7,819 bases of DNA from Actinomycetes bacterium (GTDB taxonomy: Bacteria; Actinomycetota; Actinomycetes; Mycobacteriales; Micromonosporaceae). How positions within the stretch are numbered: position 1 is the stretch's first letter; each line of letters opens with the position of its first letter. The notes beneath the pieces were generated by a model, which was not told the DNA's origin, did not search any database, and saw only the letters and a program-made list of their open reading frames with translations. The DNA is taken from NCBI GenBank assembly GCA_023437285.1, contig JAEZGP010000228.1, positions 1-7,819 on the forward strand. The letters run 5' to 3'. Made by a program: the position numbers and the translations under genes. Shown here piece by piece: positions 1 to 7,693 of the stretch.

Positions 1-338
1 GCGTAGCCGTCCCCGGCCGCGCCGCCCGCCCACGGGTGGCACTCGTCGCCGGTGAAGCTCGCCCCGTCGCCCGTGGCGCCGACCACGCCGAGCTGTCGCG
101 CGGCGCGGCCCTCGTCGGCGGCCGTCAGGCCCGCGACGGTCCCGGTCGCGGACACCCCGGTACGCAGCAGCGCCAGTCCCTGCGGCCGGTAGGCGAGGTT
201 CGCGTACGACTGGGTGGCGATCGCGCCGACCTGCGCCTCGGCGGCGGGCACGGCCGCGCCGACGGCGAGGAACCGGCTGGCCACGGCCACGCCCAGGGCC
301 TGCCCGTCGGCCGAGCGCCCCACGATCGAGAAGGTCAT
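1..338 (-). CDS. DUF1028 family protein (Ntn-hydrolase-like), N-terminal part, cut by the window edge
   Basis: On the minus strand an open frame starts at ATG 338-336 and runs off the left edge, giving 112 codons. The protein begins MTFSIVGRSADGQALGVAVA and continues with GAIATQSYANLAYRPQGLAL and, further on, GVVGATGDGASFTGDECHPW. This is the typical start of the DUF1028 family, which is predicted to have an N-terminal-nucleophile hydrolase-like fold and whose members are usually 220-300 residues long, so about half is missing here. The biochemical role of the family is not established, and I assign none. Codon third positions are strongly G/C, as in a real gene of this genome. It is transcribed divergently from the exoribonuclease at 377, with only 38 bp between the start codons. 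No Shine-Dalgarno sequence precedes the ATG; a TACCCT box 8 nt upstream suggests a leaderless transcript. Confidence 0.85.
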   Translation of the reverse strand, partial: MTFSIVGRSADGQALGVAVASRFLAVGAAVPAAEAQVGAIATQSYANLAYRPQGLALLRTGVSATGTVAGLTAADEGRAARQLGVVGATGDGASFTGDECHPWAGGAAGDGY

Positions 339-346
339 GGCCGCCG

Positions 347-352
347 AGGGTA
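347..352 (-). promoter_or_regulatory. Candidate -10 box for the leaderless DUF1028 gene
   Basis: Read on the minus strand this is TACCCT, matching the actinobacterial TANNNT -10 pattern, 8 nt before the start ATG at 338. The gene has no Shine-Dalgarno sequence, so transcription starting at or next to the ATG is plausible. No convincing -35 is visible. The motif is short and could be chance. Confidence 0.35.
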
Positions 353-362
353 GTCGGCGGGG

Positions 363-368
363 CAGAAT
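363..368 (+). promoter_or_regulatory. Candidate -10 box for the RNase AS gene
   Basis: CAGAAT lies 8 nt before the ATG at 377. It differs by one base from TAGAAT, a good actinobacterial -10, and sits where a -10 would be for a leaderless mRNA. It is 10 bp from the opposing -10 candidate at 347-352, so the two promoters would overlap. No clear -35 is seen. Confidence 0.3.
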
Positions 369-376
369 GGGTCCCG

Positions 377-871
377 ATGACCTACCGCTACTTCTACGAC
401 TGCGAATTTATTGAGGACGGCCGCATCATCGACCTGGTGTCGATCGGCGTCGTCGACGAGTACGGGCGCGAGTACTACGCGGTGTCGACCGAGTTCGACG
501 ACCGCAACGCGGTGCCCTGGGTGCGCAAGCACGTGCTCGACCAGTTGCCGTCGCCGGCCGACCCGGCCTGGCGCTCGCGCGCGCGCATCCGCGACGATCT
601 TGAGCGGTTCCTCCTGGAACCCGTCCGCGACCGTCCGCACGAGAGCATCGAGCTGTGGGCCTGGTACGCGGCGTACGACCACGTCGTTCTGGCCCAGCTG
701 TGGGGGGCCATGCCGGCGCTGCCCCGGGAGATCCCGCGGTTCACCAAGGATCTGCGCCAGCTCTGGGACGACCGGGGCCGCCCGCCGCTGCCGGCCGCGT
801 CGGCGGCGCGTCACGACGCGCTCGTGGATGCCCGGCACAATCTGGCGCGCTGGCGGGTTATGACCGGTTGA
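377..871 (+). CDS. RNase AS-type polyadenylate-specific 3'-5' exoribonuclease (DEDDh family)
   Basis: The 164-residue protein matches the small actinobacterial exoribonucleases typified by M. tuberculosis Rv2179c (RNase AS), which degrade adenylate-containing RNA 3' tails using two metal ions. The DEDDh catalytic set can be read in order. The first acid pair is in FYDCEFIEDG (D8, E10). A second region is WAWYAAYDHVVL, with Asp at about 101. The C-terminal HDALVDARHN supplies His145 and Asp150 of the HxxxxD motif. The length is usual for the family, and no extra domain is present. The start at 377 is preferred because the first beta-strand MTYRYFYDCEF begins at once and a possible -10 lies 8 nt upstream; no Shine-Dalgarno is apparent. 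Codons around the catalytic Glu (GAA TTT ATT) are unusually A/T-rich for this window. Confidence 0.85.
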   Translation: MTYRYFYDCEFIEDGRIIDLVSIGVVDEYGREYYAVSTEFDDRNAVPWVRKHVLDQLPSPADPAWRSRARIRDDLERFLLEPVRDRPHESIELWAWYAAYDHVVLAQLWGAMPALPREIPRFTKDLRQLWDDRGRPPLPAASAARHDALVDARHNLARWRVMTG

Positions 872-891
872 TCGTCGTGCGGGGTGCCGGT

Positions 892-921
892 TTCATATGT
901 GTTACCTGAACCGGATACAGT
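892..921 (+). promoter_or_regulatory. Candidate promoter of the phosphofructokinase gene
   Basis: TTCATA at 892-897 matches TTGACA at four of six positions and is followed after 18 nt by TACAGT at 916-921, which fits TANNNT. Transcription would begin near 928 and leave a leader of about 97 nt before the ATG at 1025. The gap after the exoribonuclease stop at 871 and the A/T-rich patch support a promoter here. Neither box is a strong match. Confidence 0.35.
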
Positions 922-1009
922 GCGCGGTGCGGCCCGCCCCGGGCTGGCAATGGTGCCGACGGTCTCCTCGACTCGGGCCCAGGGGCCACGTACTGGGAAC
1001 CCAATATTT

Positions 1010-1015
1010 GGAGGA
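1010..1015 (+). promoter_or_regulatory. Shine-Dalgarno that fixes the phosphofructokinase start
   Basis: GGAGGA lies 9 nt before ATG 1025. The reading frame is open back to an ATG at 884, but the extra 47 residues would not belong to the family. This site and the family N-terminus MRIGVLTGGGD settle the start at 1025. The first GG also forms part of a CCAA-tat-TTGG dyad at 1001-1011. Confidence 0.75.
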
Positions 1016-1024
1016 CGAGTAACC

Positions 1025-2053
<1,029 letters not shown>

Positions 2054-2060
2054 TCCGCGC

Positions 2061-2098
2061 GATCTTGGAGCCGGCCGGCACTGGCCGGCTCCAAGATC
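2061..2098 (+). terminator. 16-bp perfect inverted repeat between phosphofructokinase and proC
   Basis: Arms at 2061-2076 (GATCTTGGAGCCGGCC) and 2083-2098 are perfectly complementary, with the 6-nt loop GGCACT. The hairpin begins 7 nt after the phosphofructokinase stop. No U-tract follows, which is common for actinomycete terminator hairpins. It ends only 15 nt before the proC ATG and 3 nt before the proC Shine-Dalgarno, so it could instead be a processing or attenuation structure. Confidence 0.7.
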
Positions 2099-2113
2099 TC
2101 CAAAGGGGGCGTC

Positions 2114-2920
2114 ATGCACACCATCGCCGTGATGGGGGCCGGCAAGATCGGTGAGGCGGTCATCAGCGGGCTGCTGCGCAGCGGCTGGCCCGTCGACCGC
2201 CTGGTGGCGACCGAGCGCTGGCCGGAGCGCGCCGACGAGCTGACCGAGCGCTACGGCATCCGGATGCTCAGCAACGCCGACGCCGTGGCCGCCGCCGAGG
2301 TCATCCTGATCTCGGTGAAGCCGCAGGACGCGGGCATCCTCATGGCCGAGATCGGCCCGATCATGCCGGCCGACAAGCTCGTCGTCAGCCTCTGTGCCGG
2401 CCTGCCCATCAGCTTCTTCGAGAAGTTCCTCCCCACGGGCACCCCCGTCGTGCGGGTCATGACCAACACCCCCGCCGTCGTCGAGCAGGCCATGACGGCG
2501 ATCTCCGCCGGCCCGCACGCCACCGGTGAGCACCTGGCCATCGCCGAGGAGATGTTCGCCCCGCTGGGCCGCACCATCCGGCTGCCCGAATCGCAGCAGG
2601 ACGCCGTCACGGCCCTGTCCGGCTCGGGTCCCGCGTACTTCTTCTTCCTCGTCGAGGCCATGACCGACGCGGGCATCCTGCTCGGCCTGCCCCGTCAGGT
2701 GGCGCACGACCTCATCGTGCAGACCGCGATCGGCTCGGCGATCATGTTGCGCGACTCCGGCGAGCATCCCGTCAAGCTCCGCGAGGCCGTGACCTCTCCC
2801 GCGGGGACCACCATCTCCGCGATCCGCGAGCTGGAAAACCACGGGGTACGCGCGGCGCTGCTCGCCGCCCTGGAGGCCGCCCGCGACCGGGCCCGGGAGA
2901 TCGCCGCCCAGAGCACGTGA
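2114..2920 (+). CDS. proC: Pyrroline-5-carboxylate reductase
   Basis: The enzyme reduces 1-pyrroline-5-carboxylate to L-proline with NAD(P)H, the last step of proline synthesis. The 268-residue length is normal for ProC. A Rossmann dinucleotide-binding start, IAVMGAGKIGEAVISG (4-19), is followed by ISVKPQD (66-72) and VMTNTPAVV (115-123). The C-terminal helical dimer domain contains ALSGSGPAYFF (167-177) and the P5C reductase signature LREAVTSPAGTTISAIRELE (222-241). All key motifs are intact. The Shine-Dalgarno AAAGGGGG (2102-2109) lies 4 nt before the ATG, directly downstream of a strong hairpin, so whether proC is read through from the phosphofructokinase gene is open. I see no separate promoter in the 60-bp gap. 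The gene has no evident functional link to its neighbours. Confidence 0.95.
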   Translation: MHTIAVMGAGKIGEAVISGLLRSGWPVDRLVATERWPERADELTERYGIRMLSNADAVAAAEVILISVKPQDAGILMAEIGPIMPADKLVVSLCAGLPISFFEKFLPTGTPVVRVMTNTPAVVEQAMTAISAGPHATGEHLAIAEEMFAPLGRTIRLPESQQDAVTALSGSGPAYFFFLVEAMTDAGILLGLPRQVAHDLIVQTAIGSAIMLRDSGEHPVKLREAVTSPAGTTISAIRELENHGVRAALLAALEAARDRAREIAAQST

Positions 2921-2962
2921 GCATCGCGGTTCATTCACGCGCTCACACCTTCCGCCCGCCGA

Positions 2963-2995
2963 GTTACGCGCCGTACCGTCATTACGACGGGTAAC
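2963..2995. repeat. Nested imperfect dyad upstream of the small membrane protein gene
   Basis: Inner arms CCGTC (2976-2980) and GACGG (2986-2990) flank ATTAC. Outer arms GTTAC (2963-2967) and GTAAC (2991-2995) add a second layer, with 8 unpaired bases on the left. It lies about 24-56 bp before the ATG at 3019, where an operator or promoter-proximal element would be. Short arms make chance possible; a weak terminator for proC is another reading. Confidence 0.3.
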
Positions 2996-3018
2996 GACTC
3001 GCTAACTCGGAGGCGGAC

Positions 3019-3414
3019 ATGAGGCGACTCGCGGTAGTGGTCGGGGTGGTACTCGCGGTGATGCTGGTCGCGTCGCCCGCTTCGGCGTTCGCGCACAGTC
3101 GGGTGCACAACGTGCCGCTGCACATGCTCCTCGACGTGCTCACGCTGGCCTTGGTCAGCGCCCCGATCTGGACCGCCTACCTGTGGCGCGGCCGGCACCA
3201 CGTGGGCCTGCTCGTCGCGCTGATCGCCGTGATCCAGTTGCCCGTGGCTCTGGTCGGCTTCGTCCCGCTGCTCGACCCCGCCCTGCACGCCGTCGCGCTG
3301 GTCGCGGCCCTGCTGGTGACCGCCGGGTCTCTCCTCTACGTGCGCCGCACGCTCACCGCGGCCGCACCGGTCGTCGCGGAGCCGGTCGCGGTCCGCGGCG
3401 CCGACCCGCGCTAG
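3019..3414 (+). CDS. Small exported or membrane protein with signal peptide and hydrophobic segments, unknown function
   Basis: I do not recognise a family for this 131-residue protein. Residues 1-25 form a classic signal peptide: MRR, then a hydrophobic core, then SPASAFA. Signal peptidase could cut after ASA (23) or after AFA (25). Three hydrophobic stretches follow at about 34-56, 62-83 and 88-108, so the mature protein is probably embedded in the membrane. The tail from about 112 is short, Ala/Val-rich and soluble. Six histidines (26, 30, 35, 60, 61, 90) sit near the predicted membrane faces, with two Asp (39, 86). Cutting after residue 25 would leave His as the new N-terminus, as in some copper-binding periplasmic proteins, but this is only a hint. 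The start is secured by GGAGG (3009-3013), 5 nt before the ATG. It stands alone, convergent with the minus-strand gene ending at 3566. Confidence 0.75.
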   Translation: MRRLAVVVGVVLAVMLVASPASAFAHSRVHNVPLHMLLDVLTLALVSAPIWTAYLWRGRHHVGLLVALIAVIQLPVALVGFVPLLDPALHAVALVAALLVTAGSLLYVRRTLTAAAPVVAEPVAVRGADPR

Positions 3415-3426
3415 CGCGCACAAGCG

Positions 3427-3466
3427 CGGTCGCGTGGTCCGCAAGGGGCCGGGGAAGGCGCGACCG
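3427..3466 (+). terminator. Candidate terminator hairpin after the small membrane protein gene
   Basis: CGGTCGCG (3427-3434) pairs with CGCGACCG (3459-3466), followed by TTTG. The 24-nt interior can form a further stem, GGTCC with GGGCC, around GCAAG. It begins 13 nt after the stop at 3414, between convergent genes, which is where a terminator is expected. There is no long T-run. Confidence 0.45.
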
Positions 3467-3512
3467 TTTGGGGGAATGGCCGCCGGCCGCCACAGAGGCG
3501 GTCGGCGGCGCT

Positions 3513-3545
3513 GACTGTCCGGCCCCAGTCCCTGGACTGTCCGGC
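3513..3545. repeat. Short direct repeat, 2 x GACTGTCCGGC, 22-bp period
   Basis: The 11-mer GACTGTCCGGC occurs at 3513-3523 and 3535-3545 in the non-coding gap between convergent genes (3415-3565). CAGTCC-CT-GGACTG, an inverted repeat, lies across the spacer and second copy. No function can be assigned. Apart from this and the hairpin at 3427-3466, I see nothing coding in the gap. Confidence 0.4.
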
Positions 3546-3565
3546 GCGGTCCGCGGGGGCGGGGG

Positions 3566-3874
3566 CTACCTGGGGCAGGGAAGCGGGGAGGCGACCCGGG
3601 GGCAGCCCGGTAGCGGGTCGCTCCACTGGCCGTCGGATTGCCGGACGCGGTGGGCCCGGCAATGGGACTCGTGGACGTACCCCCAGGCTTGGAGGATCTC
3701 CACCCCGGCGAAGCGGTAGACGCCGACGCTGCGTTCGCCCTCGGGCGCCGCTCGGCGGTAGAAGGTGGCTGACAGGCCAGGCATGGGTACGCCGTCGAGG
3801 GACGCCGGGTCGGCCACCCGGTGCAACCGGTACTCGGCGAGGTCGGGCACGTCCACGAGTGACCAACGACGCAT
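3566..3874 (-). CDS. Hypothetical protein, no recognised family
   Basis: This minus-strand frame encodes 102 residues from ATG 3874, starting MRRWSLVDVPDLAEYRLHRV. Its third positions are mainly G/C and the middle part (ATFYRRAAPEGERSVGVYRF) looks like a genuine folded protein: mixed charged and hydrophobic residues, no signal peptide, no TM segment. The last 35 residues are rich in Cys, Pro, Arg and His and look less ordered. I recognise no domain or motif. An in-frame ATG at 3913 would add 13 residues (MTTFTRPGVAQTR); neither start has a Shine-Dalgarno. I prefer 3874 because G/C bias at the third position is weaker before it. It is convergent with the gene ending at 3414 and divergent from the small gene at 4008. 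Other minus-strand frames here lack a sensible protein. Confidence 0.55.
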   Translation of the reverse strand: MRRWSLVDVPDLAEYRLHRVADPASLDGVPMPGLSATFYRRAAPEGERSVGVYRFAGVEILQAWGYVHESHCRAHRVRQSDGQWSDPLPGCPRVASPLPCPR

Positions 3875-3933
3875 CCGGGTTTGCGCAACGCCCGGTCGGG
3901 TGAACGTTGTCATGCGGAGGCGTGACCTGCGAC

Positions 3934-3948
3934 GAATCCGAGTGAATC
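3934..3948. repeat. Direct repeat of GAATC at 10-bp spacing
   Basis: GAATCcG at 3934-3940 and GAATCtG at 3944-3950 repeat with a period of one helical turn, just upstream of the candidate promoter of the small gene at 4008. Head-to-tail half-sites of this kind are typical of response-regulator operators. With five to seven conserved bases, chance is possible. Confidence 0.25.
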
Positions 3949-3951
3949 TGG

Positions 3952-3980
3952 TTCGGAACAGGTCGGGGACCTTCTACCGT
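3952..3980 (+). promoter_or_regulatory. Candidate promoter of the 39-residue membrane protein gene
   Basis: TACCGT (3975-3980) fits TANNNT. TTCGGA (3952-3957) lies 17 nt upstream as a weak -35 with three of six matches to TTGACA. GGAAC (3955-3959) is an alternative -35 of ECF type, with a 15-nt spacer to TACCGT. The predicted start near 3987 would give a leader of about 21 nt that includes GAGGAGG. Confidence 0.35.
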
Positions 3981-4007
3981 GGAAGCAACGACGCCGAGGA
4001 GGCCGCC

Positions 4008-4127
4008 ATGACCACCCCCCAGGAAACCGCGCGGACTTCGAGCTTCGATGGCAGCGGTGGGCTGCTCATCACGATCCTCGCCATGGTGCTGCTCGGTTCG
4101 GCGGCCCTCATGTTCGTGGCGCCCTGA
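4008..4127 (+). CDS. 39-residue single-pass membrane protein
   Basis: A short frame from ATG 4008 to TGA 4125-4127 encodes MTTPQETARTSSFDGSGG followed by a hydrophobic helix (about residues 19-38: LLITILAMVLLGSAALMFVA) and a terminal Pro. The perfect Shine-Dalgarno GAGGAGG (3996-4002), 5 nt before the ATG, together with a promoter-like element upstream, argues strongly that it is translated. The N-terminal part is polar, acidic to neutral and without positive charges near the helix apart from Arg9. It does not look like a cleaved signal peptide because the protein ends with the helix. No family is recognised. A subunit or regulator of a membrane complex is possible, but nothing nearby identifies a partner. 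The stop codon overlaps a perfect 12-bp palindrome (4126-4137). Confidence 0.65.
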   Translation: MTTPQETARTSSFDGSGGLLITILAMVLLGSAALMFVAP

Positions 4128-4260
4128 TCGTACGATCCCGCTATTTGGACGGCGCGTTGACGCGGCCGTGAGTGGCCGGAGAAGATCAGCGCGTGCGGTG
4201 GTTGGTCCGTTTTTTGACTGCTCGTCTTGATGTCGACCTCGGTCGACGCGCGAGCGCGCT
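4126..4260. repeat. Cluster of palindromes downstream of the 39-residue gene
   Basis: Several inverted repeats follow each other: GATCGTACGATC (4126-4137, perfect), CGCG-TTGA-CGCG (4153-4164), CGGCC-GTGAGT-GGCCG (4163-4178), GTCGACC-TC-GGTCGAC (4232-4247) and AGCGCGCT (4253-4260). A T6 run is at 4210-4215. Some may form a terminator for the gene ending at 4127 or an operator for the cysteine dioxygenase operon. No coding frame in 4128-4354 is convincing. Confidence 0.45.
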
Positions 4261-4273
4261 CTGTCATGGGTGA

Positions 4274-4318
4274 TCGGTAAGTATCCCAAAGGCCTATCCA
4301 GCAGATAGGTATTACCGA
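4274..4318. promoter_or_regulatory. Nested dyad upstream of the cysteine dioxygenase operon
   Basis: Outer arms TCGGTAA (4274-4280) and TTACCGA (4312-4318) are perfectly complementary. Inside them CCTATC (4293-4298) pairs with GATAGG (4304-4309) around CAGCA. The right half also contains GGTATTACC (4308-4316), itself an odd-length palindrome. The block is A/T-richer than its surroundings and ends 36 nt before the ATG at 4355. An operator or leader hairpin controlling the sulfur operon is likely by position; the factor is unknown. Confidence 0.5.
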
Positions 4319-4354
4319 AAACACCTACGACAGTGACCGGAGAACTGACGCACC

Positions 4355-4795
4355 ATGATCACAACTCGTACGCGCCTTGCTGACCTTGCCCGCCGGTACG
4401 CGGCCGGGCCGCTTCACCCGCGCTTCGACGCCGAACGGCGCTGGTACGCCCGCCTCGGCGCCGGACCCGACCACGAGGCGTGGCTCCTGACCTGGCTACC
4501 CGGCCAGGAGACCGACCTGCACGACCACGGCGGATCGGGCGGGGCCTTCCTCGTCGTCGCGGGCGTGCTCACCGAGTCGCTCGTCCGCGGCGGCGCGCTC
4601 GCCGACACGCCGATGAGCGCGGGCACCGTGCGGGAGTTCGGCGCGCACCACGTCCACCGGGTCACCAACCACGGCGCGCGGCCGGCGATCAGCGTGCACG
4701 TCTACGCCCCGGCGCTCACCGCGATGACCCGCTACCGTCTGCACGAGGGCAAGCTGGTGGTGGAGTCGATGACCCGGGCGGGAGTGGACTGGTGA
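4355..4795 (+). CDS. Cysteine dioxygenase family protein (cupin, thiol dioxygenase)
   Basis: Cysteine dioxygenase oxidises L-cysteine with O2 to cysteine sulfinate using a mononuclear Fe(II) in a cupin barrel. In this 146-residue protein the metal ligands are His56 and His58 in DLHDHGGSGGAF and His101 in HHVHRVTNHG. Tyr117 in SVHVYAPA matches the active-site Tyr of the mammalian enzyme. The position of the mammalian cross-linked Cys is Gly63, as in other bacterial members, so no Cys-Tyr cofactor can form. Arg33 in WYARLG lines up with the Arg that binds the cysteine carboxylate, whereas 3-mercaptopropionate dioxygenases carry Gln, so cysteine is the likelier substrate. The protein is shorter than mammalian CDO (about 200) and near the lower end of bacterial forms. 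GGAGA (4339-4343) precedes the ATG by 11 nt. Its stop overlaps the rhodanese start by 4 bp. Confidence 0.87.
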   Translation: MITTRTRLADLARRYAAGPLHPRFDAERRWYARLGAGPDHEAWLLTWLPGQETDLHDHGGSGGAFLVVAGVLTESLVRGGALADTPMSAGTVREFGAHHVHRVTNHGARPAISVHVYAPALTAMTRYRLHEGKLVVESMTRAGVDW

Positions 4796-5193
4796 GCAAG
4801 CCGCGCGGCCGCTCGATCGACCAGATCCTCGCCGACGCGCGCTCGCGCCTGGACCGGCTCGACCCGGCCCGGGCGGTCGCCGCCGCCGCGGACGGGGCGG
4901 TGCTGGTCGACATCCGGCCAGAGGCGCAGCGGCGCGAGCACGGGGAGATCCCCGGCTCGTTGATCATTGAGCGCAACGTGCTGGAGTGGCGCTTCGACCC
5001 GCGCAGTGACGCGCGCCTGCCGATCGCCGACTCGTACGACCTGCGGGTCGTGGTGGTCTGCCTGGAGGGGTACACGTCGGCGCTGGCCGCCGCCGCGCTG
5101 CAGGACCTGGGCCTGCACCGGGCCACCGACCTGGCCGGCGGGTACGCCGCGTGGCGGGCCGCCGGCCTGCCCACGCGTCCCGTCACCCCATAG
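4792..5193 (+). CDS. Single-domain rhodanese-like sulfurtransferase
   Basis: The 133-residue protein starts at GTG 4792, overlapping the cysteine dioxygenase stop (GTGA), with GGGAG at 4780-4784 as Shine-Dalgarno. It carries one rhodanese domain: VLVDIRPEAQRREHGEIPGS (37-56), the active-site loop VVVCLEGYTSA (87-97) with catalytic Cys90, and the closing DLAGGYAAWRAAGLP (113-127). The Cys is present, so it should form a persulfide and move sulfane sulfur. The loop CLEGYTS lacks the Arg common in thiosulfate-specific rhodaneses (CRxGxR type), so the donor and acceptor are unclear. The overlap with a cysteine dioxygenase implies equal expression and a shared role in cysteine or sulfur breakdown. 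The frame is open upstream inside the dioxygenase gene, but that part is a shadow without rhodanese sequence. Confidence 0.9.
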   Translation: MSKPRGRSIDQILADARSRLDRLDPARAVAAAADGAVLVDIRPEAQRREHGEIPGSLIIERNVLEWRFDPRSDARLPIADSYDLRVVVVCLEGYTSALAAAALQDLGLHRATDLAGGYAAWRAAGLPTRPVTP

Positions 5194-7682
<2,489 letters not shown>

Positions 7683-7693
7683 GTCCGCCGCCG

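Noticed and set aside
884..1024. N-terminal extension of the phosphofructokinase from ATG 884
   Set aside because: The 47 added residues are not part of the family, there is a good Shine-Dalgarno before ATG 1025, and the region looks like promoter and leader.
3765..4007. Upstream extension of the 39-residue gene from ATG 3765
   Set aside because: The extra 81 residues are antisense to the minus-strand orphan and basic low-complexity; GAGGAGG directly before ATG 4008 decides the start.
3411..4289. A 292-codon minus-strand frame across the intergenic region
   Set aside because: Arg/Pro-rich, no domain, and it conflicts with the better supported genes at 3566-3874 and 4008-4127.
4480..4791. 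Extension of the rhodanese back into the cysteine dioxygenase gene as a larger fusion protein
   Set aside because: The upstream part is an out-of-frame reading of the dioxygenase with Arg/Ala/Pro-rich sequence; GTG 4792 has its own Shine-Dalgarno.
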